From assembly GCF_024713975.1 (NCBI RefSeq), contig NC_091105.1, positions 17,368,439-17,432,438 on the forward strand: DNA of 64,000 nucleotides, given 5' to 3'. Each line of letters begins with the position of its first letter. Positions within the stretch are counted from its first letter, which is position 1. Made by a program: the position numbers and the translations under genes. A model generated the notes under the pieces. The model saw nothing but the letters and a program-made list of their open reading frames with translations, was not told where the DNA came from and ran no database searches. Positions 33,459-59,202 of the stretch are shown in pieces. The DNA comes from Paralichthys olivaceus. Its lineage: Eukaryota; Chordata; Actinopteri; Pleuronectiformes; Paralichthyidae.

Positions 33459-35971
33459 TAGAAGTTATGTTTTAACTTGTGTATGTTGGTTTATTTGTAA
33501 TAACGGGATAACACCAAAACAATTTCCCCAAAATTTGGTTAAGGGATGGTGCAGATGCAGATACAAGGTTACACTGTGAAATTTTGAAATTTTGTTATGC
33601 CTTGTAACCATGGCTACTCTCTCTCTTTCTCTCTCTCAATTAAATGTATTTAAAACCTTTTATATGATCATTATTATTATTGTGATTGATTAAAGAAATC
33701 GAATAAAAACAAGTCTACGTGTCGTGATTACTACAAAGGTATTAGGAAAACTGCAGCACATTGATCATGGAAGAGCTCCTCAACATTCATCTCAACATCT
33801 CTGCAGGTTGACTGAACAAAAACAGACCAACAAGAGCATCAGTGTAAAGACTTGAGCTCTGACATCAGAGCTACTGCTTTTCTGTGATTGATTTTATAGT
33901 TAATTGGAATAAATATAGCTTGATCCTCTTAAAGAGAGACAGAGAGAAACATTAAAACTTAACTCTGATAAAATGTTACAGTCATATGTCACATAGCAAA
34001 CAAAAGAAGGACACTAGACACAAGACGTAGATAATAAATACAGGGATGCAGCATAATACACATGCATCAATGCATCACATAATCGTATGATGAACAAAAA
34101 TTGGACTTGTGGTACAAGTCTAAAAGTGAAGTAAACAAAAGCAGATGAGCAGAAAAAAGTATTGTTCTTAATCAAATGCTGTAAGACAGTTTGTCCTATA
34201 GAGGGAGAAGCACCGACCATTCACTACACAGCATTACACCATAATGCACTATACTAAATACTGGACTACACTGCACTATATGTAAATGCATGTTAAAAAC
34301 ATTCACAGTCAATTTAGTAAGTGAATGTAAATCTATATAATGTCCCGTGAAGTCATAGAGAAAGACTGCATTACATCTGAGAGCTTTGGTGCAGGTAAGT
34401 AAGTGTAGTCACAGTGAGACATCAGAGAGAATGTGTTCAGCTGACTTCACACTGCACCATTAACAGTGTGGTTCAAACAGAAAATAAAGGGACAATAATA
34501 AATATTGATGTGTGACAATAACATAAAAATGCTGCAGCTACATTCCACAGATCTATATGTCATTTTGTACAGAATTTCTATATATAGATGGTATTGTTAA
34601 TATACCAGATACTCTGTTCCTTACCTCTTAATTGCATAGTGTTGCCGTGTGGCAACAATAACTTACTAAGAGGCAGCAAAGTAGAATCCATGTTTCACTG
34701 TTAAGTTTAGCAAAGAAACACCTTTTATTTTTGATAGGACAAACACAGTTCTCCACAAGTCCTGTTTGCATCTCCTTTTTCATGGACATGAGAAACTGTA
34801 GACGTCATGGTCTGATGGCTTCAAAATTAACTAACTCATTTTTTGGACTAATTTTCAGCCCAAGAAAATCATGCCCTTGTGTCATAATATGAGTCTGTGC
34901 ATCTTTTTACACAATAAAACAATGAGTAATGAAGTTGAATAAACGTATGCTGTATTTTATTTGTCTTGTTTCCAATAAGAGGATGTTTCAGCTTCCCACA
35001 ATTGTACATTTACCCGCAGGGTTTTTTCCTTTTTTAATATTTTAAGTGATAAAAAACAGAGCTTCAAAATACACTAGTTTAGTCCATTGACCAACAGATT
35101 TTCATTTCAGGATATATGAATTCAGAAAAATAATGTTATTGTGTTAAATAACACAGCTGTTTGTGTCCTCCGCGACAAGACGGTTGTGTAAAGTTCATAT
35201 AATATTTTTTTTTCACAGAGACCTTCAATACATATATCAGGAAACCACAGGTAAAACATTACAAATCTGCAATCACTAGTTAACCTGTAATATTAGAATA
35301 CTGAAATATAAAACATATCAAAAATAGATTATTGTTGCTGACGATGTTCATCCCTTTATAGCCACAGTTTCCATCTTCTGTTGGATACGTCCAGCAGGTT
35401 AATGCTCCATGTCACAAAGTGAGAGTCTCAAAGACGAACTGAGACAGATTGAGAGGAAAGAAAGAAACTGAGGCGTTCCTAATAAAGTGTGTATACCTGC
35501 TTCATTCAGCACATTACTATGACACTGCAGTTAAAAATTATACCACAATGTTAAGATTTTCAAAATGATCTTTTATTGTGAATAAACAAGTTACATTGTA
35601 ATCAAAGTCTGTCGTCACATTTATGTACATGTTTGTGAATGCTCCGGTACTAATATCTTTGTGTCAAGCATTTTAAGAATAGACCCTAAAGATTGAGGAC
35701 ATTTTTGGAAAGTGAGGACATTTTGACCTTCCTCACTTTTTCAAAGGTGAAGACTTGGCTTTAGGGTTAGCGTTAGAATTAGGTTTCAATTAGGGTTAGG
35801 GTTAGGATTAAGGGTTAGGATAAGGGGTAAGGGTTAGGATTAGGGGTTAGGGTAAGGGGTTAGGGGTCAGGGTCAGGGTTAAGGTTAGGATTAGGGGTAA
35901 GGGTTAGGATTAGGGGTTAGGGGTTAGGGGTTAGGATTAGGGGTTAGGGTTAGGATTAGGGGTTAGGGTTA

Positions 35972-37232
35972 ACATTTCAGCTCCGACAGAGCCTGACCCT
36001 CAGTCTGGGTGCTGCCTGAAGGACCTGTGATGTGGTGGTGGTGATCACCAGGCCTGGTCCTCTGATCTAACTGATGAGGAGAGAGTGCCAAGACTCATGT
36101 CTGCCCCTGAAGTTGCCCCAGTTTCCCAGGATCCTTCTGTTTGACCCTGGAGGAGACATTTTCTTGTGAGGCAGCACATCATCGTGATCAGTCTTGTGTG
36201 TGACATAGTTAAGATGTATAAGACATATTGTAAGGAGCTGTACATGAACAGTAACAAAGGTGGAATATGAATAGAAAAAACTGTATTATAAATTTAAAAA
36301 CATTTGACCAGATCACATTGTTGACTTACTAGTTGCCTTGATGGGCAGTGCTGGCAATGTGGCGCATGTTGATGAACTTATGTTCCAGCACCTGGAGGCG
36401 TGTGATCCTTCTCTTGGGGTCCAGCTGCAGCATCCCCTTCAGCATGTCCACAGACATGTGGACGTCGGCCGTCTCTGCAACTTTATCTGCAGAGTTGTGT
36501 GTGTTGATAGAATAGAACAGAATAGAATGCCTTAAATGTCATTGCACAATGAAGCATGGTGAAATCACAGCAGCTACCCCTGAAAGGTGCATTTAGTAAA
36601 AAAAAATAAATAATAATAAAATAAACATGTTGACTGGACGTTAAAAACTATACAAAATAGTGCAAAGAGAGGTGCAAGTGAACCACTTTCCTGACGGCAT
36701 CAGGTTAAACAGCCTATGGCCAGGGTGGAAAGTGTCCCTGGAGATTCTCTGCGCTCTGCTGAGGCAGTGGGAGCTGGCAATGTCTTCTAGGGGGGATGGA
36801 GGGGAGCCAGTGATCCTCTCTGCAGCCCTGGCGATCCTTTGCAGAGCCCTCCCATCTGCAGCCGAGCAGGCGGTGAACCACACTGTGGCACAGTACATCA
36901 ACAGGTAGGTCGGATCTAAAACACACAAACATGTCATCAGTTAGCTCCAGTAGTGAATAAAAAACCTCTCTGGGACTTTAAGAGTGTTTTCTTTTTATCT
37001 TAAAGAAATAAGCTCATGATTTATTCCAATATTACGTACATGATATGAACTGTCCCTTTAAGATATTTATAAATCAGAACAGAAAGTGCATTTGAAGTAG
37101 TTTGTGTACCATTTCATATTCACTCAATCCAGGGTACAGCAGGGCCCGAGGTACATCACAGCAGCTATGTGTCCCAGAGACCACGTGACTATGGCCTCTG
37201 TGAAGGGATGCCCCAGCATGATCTCTGGAGAT
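35972..37232 (-). pseudogene. dead partial HIPK-like copy, unit 3
   Basis: Exon 8 fragment (35972-36191), exon 7 (36331-36506, then LINE), exon 4 (37110-37232, with the same one-base loss as unit 2). No exons 1-3, 5 or 6. Confidence 0.8.
36507..36905 (-). mobile_element. LINE fragment in dead exon 7, unit 3
   Basis: Third copy of the same LINE insertion (ORF remnant 36937-36641), differing from the others by a few bases. Confidence 0.75.
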
Positions 37233-37864
37233 CTGAAAGAGGAGCAACAACCATGATCACATAAACACATTCATGTTTTTAATCACAGTTAATCATAGAC
37301 TCAGAATAACAAACAATGTGAGAGACGCTATAAAAATGTGATGTCTTAGTGATACTCTATACTTGAAGGTCAGAGTAAATGATTCCACATCATTTCCTAA
37401 ACCTTTCTTTCTGCAGCATTTTCTTTTTTTCTTTTTTTTTGCTGCTAGTTGTTTTTGACGGTTAAGACTTGTCTAAAGATGACAACATTTTAATTGACAT
37501 TATAACGATTAATAAGGTGAACTTGACATGTAGAATAAAAAACCTCCCACAGCAGCATCAACCTTAACCCTGTAACTAACGTAACTATATTAGTGAATGG
37601 GTATTTACTGTGTTCTTTAGGCATTTTTTCCATTTCAGAGACAAGCACTTTGGCCAAAACTTATGGTTGAAATTACACTTTATATTAAGATTATTGCATC
37701 AAAATTATTTGCATTGGACCTTTGTTTGTTGATGAATTAGGATTTATACAAAGATAAAATGTGCAGTTTGGTTTCCCTTTCTTTGGGAAAAAGATCATGA
37801 ATCCATCACTCAACTCAAGTGAATAAAGTGATATATCAATATTTGCACATTATATATTACAAGA

Positions 37865-41116
<3,252 letters not shown>

Positions 41117-41316
41117 ATTTCCTCAATTGATGGGGTTGAAATACAGAAAAATGCACAAAGTGTGTTGTAGGTTCAAGAGCAAAGGTGAACTGCTGCCACT
41201 GAATTAACTGCAACATATAGATTGTAACCGTTTGAAATTTTGTTATGCCTTGTAACCATGGCTACTCTCTCTCTCTCTCTCTCAATGGAATGTATTTAAG
41301 ACCTTTTATATGATCA

Positions 41317-41347
<31 letters not shown>

Positions 41348-41574
41348 AGAAGTTATGTTTTCACTTGTGTATGTTGGTTTATTTGTAATAACAGGATAAC
41401 ACCAAAACAATTTCCTCCAAATTTGGTTAAGGGATGGTGCAGATGCAGATACAAGGTTACACTGTGAAATTTTGAAATTTTGTTATGCCTTGTAACCATG
41501 GCTACTCTCTCTCTTTCTCTCTCTCAATTAAATGTATTTAAAACCTTTTATATGATCATTTTTATTATTGTGAT

Positions 41575-43446
<1,872 letters not shown>

Positions 43447-44609
43447 ATTGAATGCAAATTCATACATTTGTTTTTCACCACACAAACGGATATGAGAGAA
43501 ATTTACCTTGTAGTCCTTAATGAGTTACTCTCCAGACTCTCCAAGTTATTCCATTAAGCAGCAGATTGTTACGTCTCTTCTACTAAGACAGACAGAACAT
43601 CATATTACTGCATAAACATTCACTCTGGATAGAGAGCGAGCAGTGGTCAAGCGAGCTGCGGATTAAATGAAGATAGTGAGTGTTTTACGATTTAATGCAG
43701 TACATTAATTTATTTGTCAAGTGTGGTCTCACAGTTCAATTAAATGCAATTTGATTGTATTAATATAGTGCCAAATTATAGTATACATGATCTCAAGGGA
43801 CTTTACATAGAAGGCAGAGATTGAATGATGGTGGGGGAAGCTAATACCAATATTTAACTCTAACTAAATTAACTAAGTGTTACCATTCAAATTAATTTCA
43901 ATCAATTTTACTTGTATAGCGCCAAATCATAATATACATTAGCTCAAGGCACTTTACATAGAAGGCCAAGCCCTTAAAATCCTAATAATATAGAGAAACC
44001 CAACAATTCCCACAATGAGCAGCACTTTGGCGACTGCGGAGAGGAAAAACTCCCTCACCACCACCAGGTATCACTTCTTTAGCAAGTGAAAACATGTCCA
44101 CAAAAATTAGCAGGTGTATGTCTTGAAAAGCAGCACATGTGCCAGCATGATAACAGCTGCCAAGCTAAGCTAATGCTAGCAAAGTATTCTGTGGTCTAGA
44201 CACACACTGGCTTTAGCAGATGAGCTAACAAGAATGTACAAAGTAAAAAAAGCACAAAACCTACCCCAGTGGCTCCACATCCATAATCTGTCTCATCAAA
44301 TGAGCTATAAAATCATCCAGGAGACGTCTCTGACCCTGGGTCAGCTGCTGCTGCTCAGCTAGCTGTCTCTTCTATGCTGTGAAAGAAGCGCAAACTGTCC
44401 TCTGACGTCACTGGCTGAGCAGGAAATGGGTTTCGAGTTTCACTACTCAAGTAAATGTTACGTCATTGTGCAGTCAATACAGAAGGTTAGTTAATGTCAC
44501 TTGACGTGAATTACTAATTATTTAATTACTAACAAACTTCAAGCAGCAGATTAAATGACACACGGCATTTTGAAGTAAACAAAACTCAAATGATATTTTA
44601 TTGTGGTGT
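43447..44609. other. non-array sequence upstream of copy 4
   Basis: Homology to the array stops at the start codon of copy 4. Two fragments of a known fish repeat follow: 43737-43850, and 43905-44085 (GTATAGCGCCAAATCATAAT, then CTTTACATAGAAGG, then GAGGAAAAACTCCCT). A perfect CRE, TGACGTCA, is at 44403-44410 and a near-CRE TTACGTCA at 44458-44465. This may be the ancestral kinase 5' flank; no exon could be supported. Confidence 0.45.
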
Positions 44610-46530
44610 TGTAAGAGCCCGGCTCCTTTAAGAGGCGGGGCGGTGTATATGTGTGGCGCGTATGGAGCGAGCGGGAAGGATGAGCGGAGGTGCAGGCAGC
44701 AGGAGCGGAGGAGCAGAGGAGCTAGTCTCAATGTGCAGTGAAATCTACAGGCAATATGGGCTGCAGCATCTCAAGATCAAGCATAGCTCCCTTGTGTTGC
44801 TTTTCTAATTGCTGGTGAAAGTGAAGGGGGTTAACCCCGAAGTTAGCAACATTACCTGCGGCCCTGGAGGGACCACACCTCCCCTGTGCTCTTTGCCCAA
44901 GGTCGGGGAGCTGAAGCAGGAACGGTGAACATTGGCGACCACGAAGGGACCCTCTCACGTTCAACAAACAGCAGGGGTGAGCATAATAACGGTGAAATAA
45001 ACCGGGACGATTAAGCTAGACGGAAATTCATTGTTAGCTACACCTGGCCAAGCAGCCCAGCTAAGATGGCGGCCGCAGCCGACGCCCTGCTGCCGAGGGC
45101 ATGTTAGGAATAGTCACTAGCTCTTCGAACCCCTTCATGATGCTAACTGAAGTAAAAGAAAATCAAGTGGAAATAAAACAGGACTTTGAAAGTGAAAGAT
45201 ATGGACTTTTGAACCCTTTTCTCTGTGAAGAAGAGCGGCACCACATGAGCCCCCTCAGCCCAAGTTATCACGCACAAACCCCTTTATTAACGCTAATGAG
45301 GACATTTACTGCTTTCATGACAATGTGGCTAACGTGCAGAGCGGAGGCTCCTGTTTCAACTTGCAAAATCAACAGAGTCATTCCCCGCCATTAAAGCTGC
45401 GCTATGCTGCTATACCACCAGTGGCCACTGTTCCAACCCCCTGTGCAAACCCCTTTTTCCCCGCACACCAGGGCAGTTTCACCCAGAGCACACCTGTCTC
45501 CTGCCATCCCCCATGCTCCACATGCCCAGGGCTGGACGCGCCCTGCTGTAACCCACCAAAAAAAACTTATTATGGACACCTATCAGACTGTGCAGTTGAA
45601 GGGCTCTTCCGCCAAATGTTTGAGGGCCAAAGTCGCGTGCACGACAGCCCCACAGTGCACGTTACCAGCTGTCATCTGAGAGTAAGGAAGACTACGATCA
45701 CAGAGAAAGAGTCCCGGGTCAGTACGACGGCACCAACCCCTGGAAAGAGTTCCTGCACAGGTTTGAGAGCTGTGCTAAAGCTAATTGTTGGTCAGAAAAG
45801 ACTATGGCTGTCCAGTTGAAGTTCTGCCTGATGGGCACAGCAGGAGCATTCATAGAAATCCTCAGTCCGCACAGCTGGACTACAGCCGCCTGGTTGAGGA
45901 AATGGAGACTGCATATGGCCCTTCTTCAGAGCATGCAGCTGCAGTGGCTATTGAACTGAAGCAGCGTGTCTGAAAAGTGGGGGAGGCTCTTCATGTTTTA
46001 AGAGATGACATATATGGTAAAGTGTCAGTAGCCTACAGTGACAGGACAGACTGAGAAGGACGCCATAGGTGTTGAAGTGTTCACTAATGCTGTAGCTGAT
46101 TCACTTTAAATCACAAGGTCAAGAAATGAGCATTCACATACTGGTGCATGAACTGGAAGTGTGTGCTGTCTTGCACAGGGGCCACGAAAAGTGTGTTGCC
46201 TTTACACCCCTACAACGCTATTCACCCAGATTCCCGCCCCCATCTTCAACCATCAATCATAAAGACTCTGCTTGGTGTGCCTGGTGGCGTACCTGTCTTC
46301 GCTGAAGCTCACATTCCTGTACAGATCGACAACCGCCAAGTGAGCGTGCATTTCCTGGTTGCTGATATAGCTAGTGATGAGGCTCTCCTAGGCCACCCAT
46401 TCCTGACCAAAGCCCATGCACGCCTTGATTTTGGAAACCATCACATCGTGCTGTCTGGAGAAGAAGTGCTGTATTTCCAATCAAAACACAGACTTAAGGC
46501 ACATGCAGTGAGAGTGGCCCGGACTGTGGT
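44610..46530 (+). mobile_element. truncated Ty3/Gypsy-type LTR retrotransposon remnant
   Basis: A probable 5' LTR runs 44610-44931 (begins TGTAAGAGCC, ends GTGAACA, contains TATATG). It is followed one base later by a tRNA primer-binding-like stretch, TGGCGACCACGAAGGGACC (44933-44951). The internal region holds a gag-like stretch around 45690-46010 (QYDGTNPWKEFL, then FESCAKANCW) split over frames with stops, then a retropepsin-like stretch in 46148-46520. The element is cut off at about 46530 where it joins kinase exon 8 sequence; reverse transcriptase, integrase and 3' LTR are missing. Inactive. Confidence 0.65.
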
Positions 46531-46546
46531 GCTCCTTTTCTTTTAA
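46148..46546 (+). pseudogene. degenerate retropepsin fragment of the LTR element
   Basis: 132 codons with the fold landmarks of a clan AA aspartic protease: a GATKSVL-type active-site loop near residue 12 and a later LLGHPFL segment. The catalytic Asp that should precede TGAT is Cys here, so it cannot be an active protease. The last codons come from inverted kinase exon 8 DNA across the junction. Flanking gag is frameshifted. It could only be a relic. Confidence 0.6.
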
Positions 46547-49021
46547 GTCCTGACAGAGTCTGACCCTCAGTCTGGGTGCTGCCTGAAGGACCTGTGGTGT
46601 GGTGGTGGTGATCAGCAGGCCTCTCGCTAGGCTGCACATCTGCATGATCCCTTCCCTTTCTTTTAAGTCCTGACAGAGTCTGACCCTCAGTCTGGGTGCT
46701 GCCTGAAGGACCTGTTGTGTGGTGGTGATCACCAGGCCTGGTCCTCTGATCCAACTGATGAGGGCGAGGGTGCCAAGATTCATGTCTGCTCCTGAAGTTT
46801 TCCCAGTTTCCCTGGAACCTTCTGTTTTAACATGGAAGAGACTTTTTCTTGGGAGGCGGCACAACATCGTGATCAGTCTTCTGCTTTGTGGACTCATCAG
46901 TTCCTCCAGTCTGGGTGGTGGTGCAGGGATGTAGGTCAGTGTGGTGGGGCTTGTCTGTTTTCTTCCCCTCAGCACTTGATGGAGGATTCTGCTGGACGGG
47001 GTTGGTAGCTTTGCACCAGGACTGATTCAGTGGCCGACACAAAGCTGTGCGACACTCAGATGTCTGGATTTTCTTCTTACATACGTCCATCATCTGAAAA
47101 CAGCACCTGAAACTGAAAGAAAATGTATCCTTTCATTAGCAAAGTGTGTCGTGTGTGACATAGATAAGATGTATAAGACATATTGCAAGGAGCTGTACAT
47201 GAACAGTAACAAAGGTACAAGTGGAATATAAATAGAAAAAAAAGAATTTTACATTTAAAAACATTTGACCAGATCACATTGTTGACTTACTAGTTGCCTT
47301 GATGGGCCGTGCTGGCAATGTGGCGCATGTTGATGAACTTATGTTCCAGCACCTGAAGGGGTGTGATCCTACTCTTGGGGTCAAGCTGCAGCATCCCCTT
47401 CAGCATGTCCACAAACATGTGGACGTCGGCCGTCTCTGCAACTTTATCTGCAGAGTTGTGTGTGTTGATTGGTCGGATCTAAAACACACAAACATGTCAT
47501 CAGTTAGCTCCAGTCGTGATAAAAAAACCTCTCTAGGACATTCAGAGTGTTTATTCATCTTAAAGAAATAAGCTCATGTTGAATGATAAAAGAAGACATA
47601 CAAGCAAGAGGTTGTCCAGGGAGGTGAACTTCCAACACCTGTTCTCCACTGGCCACCTCCCCGTCTCTTTGTGGTACTGCTCTGGTGTCTGTTCAGAAAG
47701 TGTTGTTGTAAGCAGACATGCACAAACATATAGAGCGAACCAGATATTTTACAGCAAGGCAGGTATGAGATGGAGAAAGATATATTTGAATATAACAAGG
47801 TTTTAAGATGGGCACCTTGAGTTTCCAGACGGAGGTGGTGGAGTTGTTGTTTTTCCTGTAAAACCTGGCAGTTTTACCTCCATGGTTCAGCATGGTGTCG
47901 GGTAGCTGACCCTGAGTCTCCGTGATGAACTTGATCTGAAAATACAAAACAAGGCCAGATGAACTACTGATTTATTTCAATATCATGTACATGATATGAA
48001 CTGTCCAACTGTGCATTTGAAGTAGTTTGTGTACCATTTCATATTCACTCAATCCAGGGTAGAGCAGGGCCCCGAGGTACATCTCAGCAGCCATGTGTCC
48101 CAGAGACCACATGTCTATGGCCTCTGTGAAGGGATGTCCCAGTATGATCTCTGGAGATCTGAAAGAGGAGCAACAACCATGATCACATAAACCATGAAAA
48201 ATATTTGGCTTGTTTTGAAGGACACCTTAATAGTTTACATACACCACTAAGATCTGTCATGGTTCCAGGTACTCACCGGTATGGACGGGTCTGAATGTAG
48301 GAGCCCAACTTGGCAGCTGACACATCACATGTTAATCCGTAGTCGATCACTTTGACACGGAAGGGCTCCCGTAGCTGATCAACTAGCATGATGTTTTCTA
48401 ACTTGAGGTCTGCATGGGTAATCCCCACAGCCTTCAAGTGCTTCAGCGCATGAGCAATCTGAAAAGTTAATTTCATAAAAATGTCAACAAGGTTCCACCT
48501 GTATATATTATCATACTGATTGTTCGTGTAGAGAGGGGGTGGACAGAGGTGGACATACCTGCTGGACAATTGGGCGAATCTTTTTCAGAGGGAGAGGTCT
48601 GAGACTTTTGTCCAGCTGCTCAAACTCCAGGCAGATGTGTTCTCTGTCAGTGAAGAACTGGTACCACTGAATGATGTTTTCTTTGTCCAGGTCCAAAGAT
48701 CTTAATTTCTTCAGTGTAGCCACCTGGAGATACATGGCAGACCACAGAAAGGTTGTATATTAGCTTGATGTAAACTTGTACACAAGGCAGTACATATGTG
48801 GACATAAGGATTGCAGATGCTATAATTCAAACTGGAATAAGCACACAGATTTGTTTCTTACCTCTTGATTAATCATCTTTACAGAATTGCACTGCAGTTT
48901 AATCATTTTGATGGCCACAGTCTTGTCGTCTTTCAGTCTCTTGCACTTGACAACTTTTCCAAAAGTGCCTTGTCCAATAAAAGACTGCACATGGTAGTTA
49001 CAGGATCCAGAGGAAAGCAGG
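46531..49021 (-). pseudogene. HIPK-like copy 5, broken at both ends
   Basis: Pieces in transcript order: exon 1 without its start (about 49021-48862), exon 2 (48723-48559, 27 nt shorter, in frame), exon 3 (48458-48277), exon 4 (48158-48035), exon 5 (47935-47816), exon 6 (47688-47602), exon 7 (47478-47291) and partial exon 8 (47112 to about 46531). Defects: no ATG, loss of nine residues in the N-lobe, DFG changed to DYG, a TAA stop in exon 8 at 46829-46827, and loss of most tail repeats at the retroelement junction. Exons 2-7 remain open. It is the most diverged copy; some bases match the dead partial copies in units 1-3. Confidence 0.85.
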
Positions 49022-50124
49022 ACTTATAGCACCCCCAACTGGGAGACAACACTGACAGAGAGAGATACAGTGACGCACCACATTGATGCAAATACAAGTT
49101 GTACATTCATATATGTGTACTATTCAAGTGTCCTTTCTCTCTATTTGTTTCCCTCCTACTCTCTGTACTGAGACACTTCAGTACCTTTATGTGTGTGTTA
49201 GGTAACTTGTAGTGTTTGTGTCATGTAGTTAGAGCAGAGCAAATGTTTTCCCTCACATGGTCTAAAACAAATCCAGGTGACATTCACATTCACACACACA
49301 CACATCCACAAAGACACACACCATGACAGGGGTGCAATTAGAGCATCCCACTCCAATTATCCAGCTCTCTTAAGAAATCCACATTAGGCACCTCTATTGA
49401 ATCTGGGCTTGAAAACAGACTATATTTCTCATCCAGAGAGGATGGGAAGCAGTGAAACAGGAAGGGAAGCTGTTAGCAGCAGCACACAACAGGGAAACTA
49501 GAACCTTTAGCACTGAAAGGTTCCGTTACAGCTCTGCTCCCAATTTACTATTTATATTTAGATATTTCTTACACCTGCAGGTTGTGAAGAATGAGAAGTA
49601 GTGGAAAATATAAAAAATACCCCTCATGCTTGTGGGAATAACTGTTTTAGTCCTAATAATAAAATGTCAATAAATGACTTATAATGTTTTGCCTGATATA
49701 TCACTTTGTTTTTATATTATATTCTCTTTGTCAATAATAAGACTGCAAATAATTATTATTTACATTAACAATTAAGGGGAGCATTTTCTTTATTTTCATG
49801 CCAACTACAAATGTGTAGTTTTGTCCTAAAAAACACTCCGGATCCCAAATGTATTCACTTTACGAGGACATAAAAAGCATTAAATCTTCTCGTTTAAGAG
49901 CCTGGAAATGTTTCAGAAATTGTATAAAGTCAAAGAAACAAAAACAGTTGGAGTCAATCGACAAAGCTTTTGTGAATATTGTTGTATTTACAATGAAAAA
50001 AAAATTAAAGATTGCTTTACTTTTTACAGTATTTTGAGAAGTTCAATGTTCATTATTTCTCATTAAACTTTAATAACTGGTCATTTGGGGCATAAGAATA
50101 TGTCTGCAGGGCACAGCTAAATAT

Positions 50125-50125
<1 letters not shown>
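49022..50125. other. intergenic region between array and wdr26
   Basis: AT-rich, with a short CA run near 49295 and an A/T-rich stretch at 49600-50040. No exon, RNA gene or repeat family recognised. Confidence 0.5.

Positions 50126-50212
<87 letters not shown>
50126..50212. repeat. (GT)n microsatellite upstream of wdr26
   Basis: About 43 uninterrupted GT dinucleotides, ending roughly 450 bp before the wdr26 start codon and directly next to the CpG-rich promoter region. A run of this length can adopt Z-DNA and is usually polymorphic. Confidence 0.97.
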
Positions 50213-50215
<3 letters not shown>

Positions 50216-50663
50216 CTGAAGTTCTGTCGCCCCCTGACGGTGACGCAGCTCACGCAAAGCGACGTGAAGGAATTTCAGTGTACGTCAGCACGTCGGTCCA
50301 TTACAGGGCAGCTCTGCAGCTGTCTCAGAGCAACAATAACAAGCTGCACTGACAACTTCACCGCGACATTATCGCCTCCTGACAGCGCCGCTCGACACCG
50401 AGTCTCACAAAATGACGCCGTCTATATAACTCTGGCCTCCGTGTCTTCGACCTCCGAGCCGAAAACCGTGTTATCCTCGCTGCTACCGCCGCGACACAAA
50501 CACGGATAGTCGGCCGCAGGGGCAACAGGGCACTTCGGGGCTGCATCTGGGTCAGTGGGCCTGTCGGCGGTCGAACGGCTGCTTGTGTTTTCCCCGCAGT
50601 GTCCCCGCTGCGGTCATCGCTCTTCTGTCCACACATCGCGTCTCCCGTGTTCACCACGTTAAC

Positions 50664-59202
<8,539 letters not shown>

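Noticed and set aside
44415-44460. A GAAA...GAAA pair (interferon-response-like) upstream of copy 4.
   Set aside because: The spacing between the two GAAA blocks is three bases, not the two expected for IRF binding, and it is far from any proven start.
50053-50509. Poly(Cys-Val) and poly(His-Thr) ORFs near 50.1 kb.
   Set aside because: They are readings of the GT microsatellite.
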